This document shows, in pieces, positions 1-6,714 of a DNA stretch of 34,000 nucleotides. Every line of letters starts with the position of its first letter. Positions within the stretch are counted from its first letter, which is position 1. The notes below the pieces were generated by a model. That model worked only from the letters and a program-made list of their open reading frames with translations, was not told where the DNA came from and did not search any database. This stretch comes from Acidobacteriota bacterium (GTDB lineage: Bacteria; Acidobacteriota; Polarisedimenticolia; JBFMGF01): assembly GCA_040752675.1 (NCBI GenBank), contig JBFMGF010000006.1, positions 1 to 34,000 on the forward strand. The letters run 5' to 3'. A program made the translations under genes and the position numbers.

Positions 1-2
1 CT

Positions 3-107
3 TCATGGCTCTCCCTTACACATCCCTCGTTGTCGAAAAGAATTGAATTTCATGCGGAGGTCCCCCGTGAACTTATAGAGCTGCTGAAAATCTTGAGAGA
101 GAATTGA
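3..107 (+). CDS. 3' end of a gene, possibly M48-type metalloprotease (partial)
   Basis: An open frame runs in from the left edge and ends at TGA 105-107, giving 34 residues. It contains WLSLTHPSLSKRIE, which resembles the C-terminal segment of M48 (HtpX/Ste24-like) peptidases, where a T-H-P-S...R-I motif is common. The catalytic HExxH region would lie outside the window, so the assignment rests on this short motif only. The next gene starts about 60 bp downstream on the same strand. It could also be the tail of an unrelated protein. Confidence 0.4.
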   Translation, partial: SWLSLTHPSLSKRIEFHAEVPRELIELLKILREN

Positions 108-168
108 AGGATCAATCAGGGGAGCCGATACTTTAAACACTTTTTTTTCAAAGACGATTTTGAAAACG

Positions 169-1077
169 ATGAGCGGGAAATCGATGAAGAGCACCGGGAA
201 TAAGATCCTTTCTATCATAGGCGCAGGGAGAGTGGGGACGACGCTCGGGTATCTCATTTCGAAAAATCGGCTCCTCTTTGGCGGGATCTATTCGAGAAGC
301 CGGGGAGCCGCGGAGAGAGCATTGCGATTCATCGGCAGAGGAAAGATCTATAGATCCCTCACCGAGTTGATAAGTGAATCTGGCGTGAACATCATCGCTG
401 TGCCTGACTCGGAAATAGAAAAACTCGTCGTGGAAATCCTCGAAGATATGAAACCGAATCGGCAGGGGCTTCGCGGAAAGATCTTTCTCCACACGTGTGG
501 TTCCATCCCATCCACTGTTCTCATGCCGCTTAAGCACCATGGAGCCAACGTGGGATCCATGCACCCCCTCCAGTCCATCTCCTCTCCGGAATGTGGGATC
601 GTTTTGTTGAGGGACAGCTATTTCTGCATCGAGGGAGAGGAGAGGGCAGTTAAGGCCGCCGAAAGAATAGTGAGGAGAATTGGTGGAAAAAGCTTCCTAG
701 TCAATCCGGAGGATAAGCATGCCTATCATCTGGCCGCATCGCTTCTTTCCAATCAGATCGTTTCCCTTGCCGACATGGTCATGGAGGTCCTGCCGGGAAG
801 ATTTTCAAAGAAGAAATGGCTTCGGATCTTTGCCCCGCTCATCGGTGGAACTGCCGAGAATTTGAAGAGGGCGGGCTTGCCGGATGCTCTTACAGGTCCC
901 ATTTCAAGGGGAGATGTTATTACGATCAGGGAACACCTAAAAGTCTTGCGAGAAGCGGATCCTGCATTGAGGAGGCTTCATAGGATTCTGGCGAGAAGAG
1001 AATTGGACATTGCGCACAGGCAGGGGAAGCTGAGCACAAGAAGGCTGGCCTATCTCAGGAAGGTAATTGGAGATTGA
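169..1077 (+). CDS. Rossmann-fold/DUF2520 protein
   Basis: The protein (about 302 residues) opens with a beta strand and a G-x-G-x-x-G dinucleotide-binding loop (IIGAGRVGTTLG, about residues 16-27). It continues as an oxidoreductase-like Rossmann domain with the VPDSEI and HTCGSIP segments typical of the F420/NADP-reductase-like fold. The second half matches the DUF2520 arrangement: GSMHPLQSI, then a helical C-terminal domain with DKHAYHLAASLLSN. Proteins of this architecture are known as a family, but their substrate is not established, so no reaction is assigned. Starts are possible at TTG 160, ATG 169 and ATG 184. None has a strong ribosome binding site; 184 has a weak GGGA upstream. The reading frame is complete. 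Confidence 0.8.
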   Translation: MSGKSMKSTGNKILSIIGAGRVGTTLGYLISKNRLLFGGIYSRSRGAAERALRFIGRGKIYRSLTELISESGVNIIAVPDSEIEKLVVEILEDMKPNRQGLRGKIFLHTCGSIPSTVLMPLKHHGANVGSMHPLQSISSPECGIVLLRDSYFCIEGEERAVKAAERIVRRIGGKSFLVNPEDKHAYHLAASLLSNQIVSLADMVMEVLPGRFSKKKWLRIFAPLIGGTAENLKRAGLPDALTGPISRGDVITIREHLKVLREADPALRRLHRILARRELDIAHRQGKLSTRRLAYLRKVIGD

Positions 1078-1109
1078 GGATCCCCATAGAGGAGATGATA
1101 AGAAAGGAT

Positions 1110-1130
1110 AAATCGGCTTCGCCGGGATTT
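1110..1130. terminator. Possible bidirectional terminator hairpin
   Basis: A stem (AAATC-GGC, loop TTC, GCC, bulge GG, GATTT) sits between the convergent DUF2520 and PilZ genes and reaches the PilZ stop codon. Four T residues follow on the plus strand and a run of A/T on the other. The two-base bulge and short T tract make it weak. Confidence 0.3.
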
Positions 1131-1462
1131 TAAATGGCTTCCCAGCTAGGTATGGCATCAAACCGTGCCGCAGCAAACGTAGTGGAATCGTTTTCCTCTT
1201 GCGACGAGCGGAGAACGACGGCTGAGGCTTTCAAAGCCATTCCAAATTCTGAAATCGAGCTTGTGGGGGGGATGATTCTTACTTCTATCCTGTCCCCTGC
1301 TCTAAGGTCGAGATTGGAGCAGAAATAGATACCCCCGCTGCTGATGTCGATCGAATAGGTGTCATCCTCCTGAACTTCTCCCGAGGAGTGAATCTTCATG
1401 ATCTTCACCGCCATGGAATCCTTGATTCTTGGAGAAAGCCGCCGGTCTTGCTTGAGGTCCAT
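1130..1462 (-). CDS. Single-domain PilZ protein
   Basis: This 110-residue protein has the two halves of the PilZ c-di-GMP binding signature: an RRLSPR segment near the N terminus (RxxxR) and DISSGGI (D/NxSxxG) about 35 residues later, followed by a beta-barrel-like tail. It most likely binds c-di-GMP and acts by protein-protein contact in the cytoplasm. I chose ATG 1462 because GGAGG lies about ten bases upstream; an in-frame start at 1498 would add 12 residues without a comparable site. It is transcribed divergently from the secreted protein at 1610 and convergently with the DUF2520 gene. The target is unknown. Confidence 0.85.
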   Translation of the reverse strand: MDLKQDRRLSPRIKDSMAVKIMKIHSSGEVQEDDTYSIDISSGGIYFCSNLDLRAGDRIEVRIIPPTSSISEFGMALKASAVVLRSSQEENDSTTFAAARFDAIPSWEAI

Positions 1463-1507
1463 TTTGCGCCCCCTCCGATAATTCCATCCGAGGAACAAAT
1501 TTTATTT

Positions 1508-1537
1508 ATTATACTACCTTAGGAGTCGAAGAATCAA
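1508..1537 (-). promoter_or_regulatory. Promoter for the PilZ gene
   Basis: On the minus strand, TTGATT (1537-1532) and a perfect TATAAT (1513-1508) are separated by 18 bases. Transcription would start near 1501, leaving a leader of about 40 bases before ATG 1462. Confidence 0.55.
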
Positions 1538-1555
1538 GAATAGCAGAAAAGAAGT

Positions 1556-1584
1556 TTGCACGATTTACAGTGGAATCGTAAAAT
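1556..1584 (+). promoter_or_regulatory. Promoter with internal dyad for the secreted protein at 1610
   Basis: TTGCAC (1556-1561) and TAAAAT (1579-1584) are 17 bases apart. A dyad ACGATT/AATCGT (1560-1565 and 1574-1579) lies almost exactly between the two boxes, where a repressor could bind. The -35 box is weak. Confidence 0.4.
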
Positions 1585-1609
1585 TTAAGAATAACTATTG
1601 GGAGAGAAC

Positions 1610-2182
1610 ATGCAAAGAAAGTTAGCGGCTCTGAACCCGATCATGCTTTTCTTATTTCTATTGTTTTCGATCTCGGTCTGCAGCGCCATGCAGCGCGTCG
1701 AGGGAGGAAGAAGGGTCCCTCCTCCAACAGAGAAGGGGTCATTCGTTGGAACCTGGTATTATGTAGATCGCGATCAGCAATTTGCAATCTTCCTCATGAA
1801 GGAGGGAAGGAAGGTGAAGGCAAAACTGCGCTGGGAAATGAAGACTGGAGAATCCTTTGAGACGGACTGGGATGGAGAGTGCAGATACATGTACCGGGGA
1901 AACGAGGGCATTGTCCATTTCGACATAGCGAATCCAGGAAACAAGAAGAGACTGGATGGTAAATGGCTCTGGCAGTACAAGTACGGAGCCAACGAGAGAA
2001 AGGAAATGGCCACTTTCAACATTTACAGGGCAGAGGAGGGACTCAAACTCGTCTGGCTCATGCCGGACTGGCAGAAAGTGTTCAGAGAAGGTGATAAGGA
2101 AAAGAAGATGAAGTTCCAGCAGATGCACATTCTGAGGAAGGCATCGGAACGGATCATTAATTGGGAGGAGATACCCTTCTAA
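1610..2182 (+). CDS. Small secreted protein of unknown function
   Basis: I do not recognise the family. The 190-residue product starts with a basic end and a hydrophobic stretch (about residues 10-26, rich in Leu/Phe) ending in VCSAMQ, which fits a signal peptidase I site after Ala. The mature part is rich in Trp and aromatic residues (GTWYYVD, KWLWQYKYG, LVWLMPDW), which suggests an all-beta domain, perhaps lipocalin-like. ATG 1610 is chosen because GGGAG lies five bases upstream; an in-frame TTG at 1598 is less likely. Its stop overlaps the stop of lgt by four bases in a convergent arrangement. The protein is probably periplasmic. Confidence 0.7.
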   Translation: MQRKLAALNPIMLFLFLLFSISVCSAMQRVEGGRRVPPPTEKGSFVGTWYYVDRDQQFAIFLMKEGRKVKAKLRWEMKTGESFETDWDGECRYMYRGNEGIVHFDIANPGNKKRLDGKWLWQYKYGANERKEMATFNIYRAEEGLKLVWLMPDWQKVFREGDKEKKMKFQQMHILRKASERIINWEEIPF

Positions 2183-2967
2183 ACAGATTTTTTAGATCCG
2201 CTTTTCTTCCAGAAATAGATGTAGGCGCCTGTAGCGATTATGGCCGTTAATATTCCGAGAAACTGAGATGTCGATAGAGCCTCGCCAAATAGAGATCCTC
2301 TGAAGTCTCCTCGATACATTTCTATGTAAGAACGGACAATCCCATACAGGATGAAAAGTGAGATGCCTATCTGCCCGTCAAACTTCTTCCTCCTGTACAT
2401 AAGGGCCAGGATGATGGCGATGGCAAAACATCCTAACGCTTCGTAAATCTGCGTGGGGTGAATCGGAACATAGGGAAGATCGGGATGAATGCGGTGTGCC
2501 AGAGCATTAGTGAATGTAACCGCCCATGGGACGTCGCCAGGCTTTCCATAACAGCATCCTGAGAGAAAGCAACCCAAGCGGCAGATGCCAAGCCCGAGCA
2601 TGATGAGAGGCGCGTAAATGTCCATGAGCGTCAAGACAGGAAGACCCCTGTACCTCGCATACGAAACACCGACAAAAAATGCGGCTAGCAGACCTCCGTA
2701 CCAGACACCACCAGAGATGAAAATGATCCATATAACTCGGGGATTATTAAAAATTTGCCTGTAACTTATCATAAGATGAAATAGTTTTGAGCCTATTAAG
2801 CCTGAGATCCCCGCAAAAAAATAAAACTCGACCAGCTTTCCATAATCCAGCTTTTCCCTTATCGCTAAAAACTTAAGAAGGTATAAGGTGATGATGATTG
2901 TGATGACGGCCATGAAGCCGTAGCTGCCGATCTTCCAGAACCCAAAATCGAAAAGTAAAGGATGCAT
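2179..2967 (-). CDS. lgt: Prolipoprotein diacylglyceryl transferase
   Basis: Lgt transfers the diacylglyceryl group of phosphatidylglycerol to the lipobox cysteine of prolipoproteins at the inner membrane. The 262-residue protein has the expected length and about seven hydrophobic segments. Visible signatures are SGGVWYGGLLA (about 85-95), the Lgt signature region GLGICRLGCFLSGCCYGKP (about 125-143, a cysteine-rich variant of the GRxxNF motif), HPTQIYE (170-176) and the R..E pair near 212-216. The start has GAGGAG four bases upstream. The gene sits alone on the minus strand behind a leader of about 130 bases. It serves lipoproteins such as the LolB-like protein at 19826. Confidence 0.95.
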   Translation of the reverse strand: MHPLLFDFGFWKIGSYGFMAVITIIITLYLLKFLAIREKLDYGKLVEFYFFAGISGLIGSKLFHLMISYRQIFNNPRVIWIIFISGGVWYGGLLAAFFVGVSYARYRGLPVLTLMDIYAPLIMLGLGICRLGCFLSGCCYGKPGDVPWAVTFTNALAHRIHPDLPYVPIHPTQIYEALGCFAIAIILALMYRRKKFDGQIGISLFILYGIVRSYIEMYRGDFRGSLFGEALSTSQFLGILTAIIATGAYIYFWKKSGSKKSV

Positions 2968-3004
2968 TCATCTCCTCGATAATTTTGAACTGATGCGGGC
3001 GGTT

Positions 3005-3027
3005 GGTGGCGCTTTGCCTCAGCCACC
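3005..3027 (-). repeat. Hairpin in the lgt leader
   Basis: GGTGGC (3005-3010) pairs perfectly with GCCACC (3022-3027) around an 11-base loop. It lies 38 bases upstream of the lgt start in the inferred leader. I do not recognise it as a known riboswitch. Confidence 0.4.
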
Positions 3028-3104
3028 TGTCGATATACTTAAAGATGTCATTTTTGTCTTACAGGGTTGAAGGTTCACCTCCTTAAAATCCGAAGAGACC
3101 ATAA

Positions 3105-3132
3105 AGTATACAATCCTTCCATATAAAAACAA
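3105..3132 (-). promoter_or_regulatory. Candidate lgt promoter
   Basis: On the minus strand, TTGTTT (3132-3127), a 16-base spacer and TATACT (3110-3105) precede lgt. Start of transcription near 3098 would give a leader of about 130 bases. The -35 box is weak. Confidence 0.4.
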
Positions 3133-3335
3133 GTTTTCATAATACTTGAACTTAGGCTTGCCCGTTCAAAAATTAATTCAATAAAATTAGTATCATTGCT
3201 ATACATGACAACTTGATTAAATAGCATATTTTCAGAGTCAATTCTTTTAATGAATTGCTAGTTGTTGTCATTAAAACATTTATTGACGTTTTAAATAAAA
3301 TTTGTCAGATAAAAATTAAAATTAGACATTTTTCA

Positions 3336-3367
3336 TTGATAGACTCCTGTCTTTTTCAAGATATAAA
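3336..3367 (+). promoter_or_regulatory. Weak promoter for the radical SAM gene
   Basis: TTGATA (3336-3341) is followed 18 bases later by GATATA, overlapping TATAAA (3362-3367). The spacing to the better -10 match is 20 bases, so the exact -10 is uncertain. Confidence 0.3.
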
Positions 3368-3393
3368 AATAGAAATTTAAGAAAGGGTGTCTT

Positions 3394-4986
3394 TTGCCTG
3401 CAAGAACGAAAGTTCTCCTCATCTCGATGCCGGACCAGATACTGCTTTTCAACTGGCTTGGATATTTCATTCCGAATTTAGGCCTCACAAGCCTTGCAGG
3501 AAATGTCGATAAAAGATACTGTGAAGTAAAGATACTCGACCTAGTCTACAAGGCCAGGGGTGTCACCAGGACATTGATTGATATCATTAGAGAGCACAAT
3601 CCGGATCTGGTCGGATTGACGGCTATGAGCTTTCAGTTTGCCAGTGCCGTGAAGGCGGCCAGAATCATAAAATCCATCAATCCAAGAATCAAGATCATGA
3701 TCGGTGGCTATCATGCGGCGCTGAACAGTGAGGAGATAGTAGCTAGCCAGGATTCGCAACCCTTTGACTTCATAATCCGGGGTGAAGGAGAAGAAACATT
3801 CAGTGAACTGATCGAGGCATTTACCCTGGGGAGGGGTCCTTATAATTCCATCAAAGGGCTCACGTTCAGGGTTAACGGAGAGTTTCATTCGAATCCTAGC
3901 AGGGAACTCATTGATCTGTCTTCCATCGCCTTGCCGGATAGATCGACAAGAATATTTTCATATGTTCAGACAGGGTTCAACCCTGGTCTAGATGTAGTGG
4001 AAACGTCAAGAGGATGCTATATGAGCTGCAACTTCTGCAGCATCATGAAGATGTACGGCAAAAGCTTCAGAACCTACGATCTGGAAAGAGTCATCGAAGA
4101 CATCAGAATCATCAAGAGCATGGGGGGAAAGAGAATCATCTTCGTCGATGATAACATCACGCTTGATGTGGCAAGACTGGAGAGACTCTGCCATGCTATC
4201 GTGGAAGCCGGCCTGAACGACATCCGCTATGGGACGCAGGCTTCAAGCACAGGGATCGCATCGAGCGAAGAACTCGTCAGGGCAATGAAAGCGGCTAATT
4301 TCACATCTGTTTTCCTTGGCATAGAGAACATATCTCCGGAAAGGCTCCATGCCATGCGAAAGGGAAACATCGTCAATCATAGCATTAAGGCGGTGGAGAT
4401 GCTGAACAGATACGAAATAGGTATCATGGGAGGTTTCATAATCGGCCTTCCCGACGACAGAAGAGAAGACATTAAGAATATCTTTGATTTCTGCAGGAAA
4501 TACGACATAGATATCCCAGTTCTTCAGTGTGTGACTCCTTATCCAAAGACCGAGCAGAGAGAGCATCTCCTGAAAGAGGGTCTCGTCATCAATCCCCATG
4601 ACTTCAGCAAGTACAATGGATTGCAGGTCAACGTGCGGACAAAACATCTCACCATGCGACAGATCGAGCGAGAGAGGAACAAGGGGTATTTCTTCTTCCT
4701 GTTGAGGGTATTCCTCTTCGGGAAGAGCAAGTATCTTAAAAAATCCTTTCACAATGTTCCCAATTTTGCCAGGATCTACATGGCTGCAATGCTTTCTTCT
4801 GTCATCCTCTTCATTCTTCTCTTTTCCAAGAAATGGTCCAGCGTCTCCCATTGCCGATTCGAAACATACTCGGAAAAGATGCTGAGCCCTTTCCGTTCTC
4901 TCCAAAACCTCTTCTCAAGGCATCGTATCCAGAAGGAAGCCAGTCCTCTTCCTCATGCCCGGCTGGAAACCGAGAAGGAAAATTAA
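3394..4986 (+). CDS. B12-binding-type radical SAM protein
   Basis: The 530-residue protein has an N-terminal Rossmann-like domain (about 5-145) like the cobalamin-binding half of B12-radical SAM enzymes, but I see no DxHxxG cobalamin motif; the matching place reads GGYHAAL. The radical SAM core follows, with CYMSCNFC (Cys208, Cys212, Cys215) for the 4Fe-4S cluster and a GIEN strand near 309-312. A C-terminal tail contains a probable membrane helix (about 460-478) and a basic end. The start is TTG 3394, supported by an AAAGGGTG site; the next ATG would remove the first strand. Related enzymes methylate or rearrange lipids, tetrapyrroles or natural products; the substrate here cannot be told. 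It stands alone behind an AT-rich gap. Confidence 0.85.
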   Translation: MPARTKVLLISMPDQILLFNWLGYFIPNLGLTSLAGNVDKRYCEVKILDLVYKARGVTRTLIDIIREHNPDLVGLTAMSFQFASAVKAARIIKSINPRIKIMIGGYHAALNSEEIVASQDSQPFDFIIRGEGEETFSELIEAFTLGRGPYNSIKGLTFRVNGEFHSNPSRELIDLSSIALPDRSTRIFSYVQTGFNPGLDVVETSRGCYMSCNFCSIMKMYGKSFRTYDLERVIEDIRIIKSMGGKRIIFVDDNITLDVARLERLCHAIVEAGLNDIRYGTQASSTGIASSEELVRAMKAANFTSVFLGIENISPERLHAMRKGNIVNHSIKAVEMLNRYEIGIMGGFIIGLPDDRREDIKNIFDFCRKYDIDIPVLQCVTPYPKTEQREHLLKEGLVINPHDFSKYNGLQVNVRTKHLTMRQIERERNKGYFFFLLRVFLFGKSKYLKKSFHNVPNFARIYMAAMLSSVILFILLFSKKWSSVSHCRFETYSEKMLSPFRSLQNLFSRHRIQKEASPLPHARLETEKEN

Positions 4987-4988
4987 TA

Positions 4989-5030
4989 AGCCCGGCGCTT
5001 CGCCAGTACTCCTATGATCCCGCCGGTGCT
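4989..5030 (+). repeat. Imperfect inverted repeat after the radical SAM gene
   Basis: AGC-CCGGCG (4989-4997) pairs with CGCCGG-T-GCT (5021-5030), and a smaller GGCG/CGCC hairpin is nested at 4994-5004. No T tract follows, so this is at best a factor-dependent terminator or a leftover repeat. Confidence 0.3.
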
Positions 5031-5046
5031 CTATGGATGAGCATTG

Positions 5047-5075
5047 TTGACAGGGCAATTCTTCGATGATAGATT
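5047..5075 (+). promoter_or_regulatory. Promoter of the rrf2-iscS-mnmA operon
   Basis: A perfect TTGACA (5047-5052), a 17-base spacer and TAGATT (5070-5075) precede the Rrf2 gene. Transcription would begin near 5082, only about 11 bases before ATG 5093, so the leader is very short. Rrf2 regulators often bind over their own promoter, but I see no clear palindrome here. Confidence 0.55.
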
Positions 5076-5092
5076 TTGAACTGGTCTGAGCC

Positions 5093-5563
5093 ATGAGAAT
5101 CACTGCCAAAGGAATCTATGCCATACGGGCGATCTTTGATCTGGCACATCATTCGAGCGGAACACCTGTTTCCCTTACCTCCATCTCAAAGAGGCAGAAC
5201 ATCTCCCTTCCCTTTCTCGCTCAGATCTTTCACCTTCTGAGAAAAGGGAATATCGTGAAATCTGTCCGGGGGCCCAAAGGAGGATTCATTCTAGCCAAAC
5301 GATGCGAGGATATTTGCATAGGCGAGGTCCTGCGGATAGTAGAAGAACCACTCTGTACTGTTGCTCCGACTATCTCCGGAGAAGTGCGGAAGAAGAAAAG
5401 AGCCGATGAATGCATCTCTAATCTTCTCTGGAGGAGGCTGGGCGAACAGATCGTCAGACTTCTTGACAGCACCTCCATCGCGGATCTCCTGAAGGAGACC
5501 GAATGCCCCGAAATTTGCACCTTCATACCGTACCTGGAACCCAAAGGTATCAGGAAAAGATGA
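5093..5563 (+). CDS. Rrf2/IscR-family transcription regulator
   Basis: This 156-residue protein has the Rrf2 winged helix: MRITAKGIYAIRAIFDLA at the start, a recognition helix around ISLPFLAQIFHLLRKGNIV (37-55) and the wing RGPKGGFILAK (59-69). Family members bind a 2Fe-2S cluster and control Fe-S assembly genes. In E. coli IscR the ligands are Cys92, Cys98, Cys104 and His107. Here Cys107 (ECISNLLW) aligns with the last Cys, but the His position is Asn110 and only Cys88 is upstream, so the usual set is incomplete. Its last bases overlap the desulfurase start (ATGA), indicating one operon that it probably controls. Confidence 0.85.
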   Translation: MRITAKGIYAIRAIFDLAHHSSGTPVSLTSISKRQNISLPFLAQIFHLLRKGNIVKSVRGPKGGFILAKRCEDICIGEVLRIVEEPLCTVAPTISGEVRKKKRADECISNLLWRRLGEQIVRLLDSTSIADLLKETECPEICTFIPYLEPKGIRKR

Positions 5564-6711
5564 ACAGACTTTTCTTTGATTACAACGCAACGACCCCCGT
5601 CCGGGAGGAGGTCATGACAGAAATGCTCCCCTTCTTTTCAGAGAATTTTGGAAATCCTTCCAGCATCCACCGCTGGGGCCAGAGGGGAAGGGAAGCTGTT
5701 GAGAGCGCAAGGGAGAAGGTAGCAGCTTTGATCTCAGCGAGCAGCGAAGAGATTGTCTTCACCAGCGGGGGCTCTGAGGCAAACTCGCTCGCTCTAGCCG
5801 GAACCGCCTTAAATTTGCTTGATAAGAAGGGACATATAATCGTTTCTTCCATCGAGCATCCTTCCGTACTCAGGTGCGCAGAATTTCTCGAAGGGCTTGG
5901 CTTCAGGATTTCGAAGGTTAAGCCAGATTCTCATGGGGTCGTCCCGCCAGATCAGGTTTTCAGGGAGCTGCGAAGAGACACTATCCTAATCAGCATCATG
6001 CATTCCAACAATGAGACTGGAGCGCTGCAGCCAGTTGAAGAGATCTCTACGATGGCTCACGAGCGGGGGATCCGTTTCCACACGGACGCTGTGCAGAGTG
6101 CCGGAAAGGTACAGTTTAGTATCAAAAAGATCGATCCTGACCTCCTTCCTCTCTCCTCTCATAAATTTTATGGTCCAAAAGGGATCGGGGCCCTCTACGT
6201 GAAAAAAGGGGAAAGGCTTTCTCCATTGATCTTCGGCGGAGGTCAGGAAAAGGGGCTGAGAGGTGGGACAGAAATGGTTCCCCAGATCGTTGGAATGGGA
6301 GTCGCCTCCAGTCTGGCAGCACGCGAGATCGATCATTATGAAGGGAGACTATCCTCGATAAGGAACGAATTTGAAAGAACGATAAAAGAGAAGATTCCCG
6401 GGGTGATAATAAATGCCGAAGACGCGCTGAGGCTGCCCAACACGAGTAGCGTCATCTTTAAAGGTGTTGATGCTCACTCGCTCATGATATCTCTCGATCT
6501 GGAGGGAGTTGGAGTCTCGACAGGCTCTGCTTGCCATTCCGGAACGGTGGAGCCTTCTCATGTCCTCCTGGACATGGGAATAAGCAGAGAAGATTCTCTA
6601 TCCACGCTTAGAATCAGTTTTGGCCGCATGACTTCCCTTGAAGATGCTCTGATCCTTTCTTCCATCCTTAATAAGAAAGTCACGGAATTGAGGTCAAAAA
6701 AAAGAGGCTGA
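5560..6711 (+). CDS. iscS: Cysteine desulfurase (IscS/NifS family)
   Basis: A PLP enzyme that takes sulfur from L-cysteine as an enzyme-bound persulfide. The 383-residue product shows FDYNATTP at the N terminus, SGGSEANSLA (69-78), EH100, HTDAVQS with Asp176 and Gln179, the PLP lysine in SSHKFYGPKG (Lys202), RGGTE and the mobile loop STGSACHSG with active Cys325. ATG 5560 overlaps the TGA of the Rrf2 gene and has AGGAAAAG upstream; an earlier in-frame start inside that gene is unlikely. Directly followed by mnmA (3-base gap), so one job is probably supplying persulfide for tRNA thiolation. No IscU, HscA or ferredoxin gene is nearby, so NifS-like naming is equally valid. Confidence 0.93.
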   Translation: MNRLFFDYNATTPVREEVMTEMLPFFSENFGNPSSIHRWGQRGREAVESAREKVAALISASSEEIVFTSGGSEANSLALAGTALNLLDKKGHIIVSSIEHPSVLRCAEFLEGLGFRISKVKPDSHGVVPPDQVFRELRRDTILISIMHSNNETGALQPVEEISTMAHERGIRFHTDAVQSAGKVQFSIKKIDPDLLPLSSHKFYGPKGIGALYVKKGERLSPLIFGGGQEKGLRGGTEMVPQIVGMGVASSLAAREIDHYEGRLSSIRNEFERTIKEKIPGVIINAEDALRLPNTSSVIFKGVDAHSLMISLDLEGVGVSTGSACHSGTVEPSHVLLDMGISREDSLSTLRISFGRMTSLEDALILSSILNKKVTELRSKKRG

Positions 6712-6714
6712 AGG

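Larger units (their letters stand above)
2968..3393. other. AT-rich intergenic region with the lgt leader
   Basis: No confident protein gene lies in these 426 bases. The left part (2968-3100) is the probable lgt leader, with a hairpin at 3005-3027, an extended Shine-Dalgarno-like AAGGAGGTGA at 3084-3075 on the minus strand, and tiny open frames on both strands (25 codons at 2993-3070 plus; 10 codons from 3051 minus, up to a TGA). The right part (3110-3390) is markedly AT-rich compared with flanking genes and carries a weak promoter for the radical SAM gene. Confidence 0.6.

Noticed and set aside
2990-3030. ZTP-type or other known riboswitch in the lgt leader
   Set aside because: A CCGCCCGC stretch recalled the ZTP 3' motif, but the CCUGGGC core and the partner stem are absent.
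3000-3051. Selenocysteine insertion site at the TGA in the leader
   Set aside because: The hairpin surrounds the TGA instead of starting just after it, and no selenoprotein family is recognised.
4243-4905. 220-codon minus-strand frame opposite the radical SAM gene
   Set aside because: Shadow of the coding strand; no start region or domain supports it.
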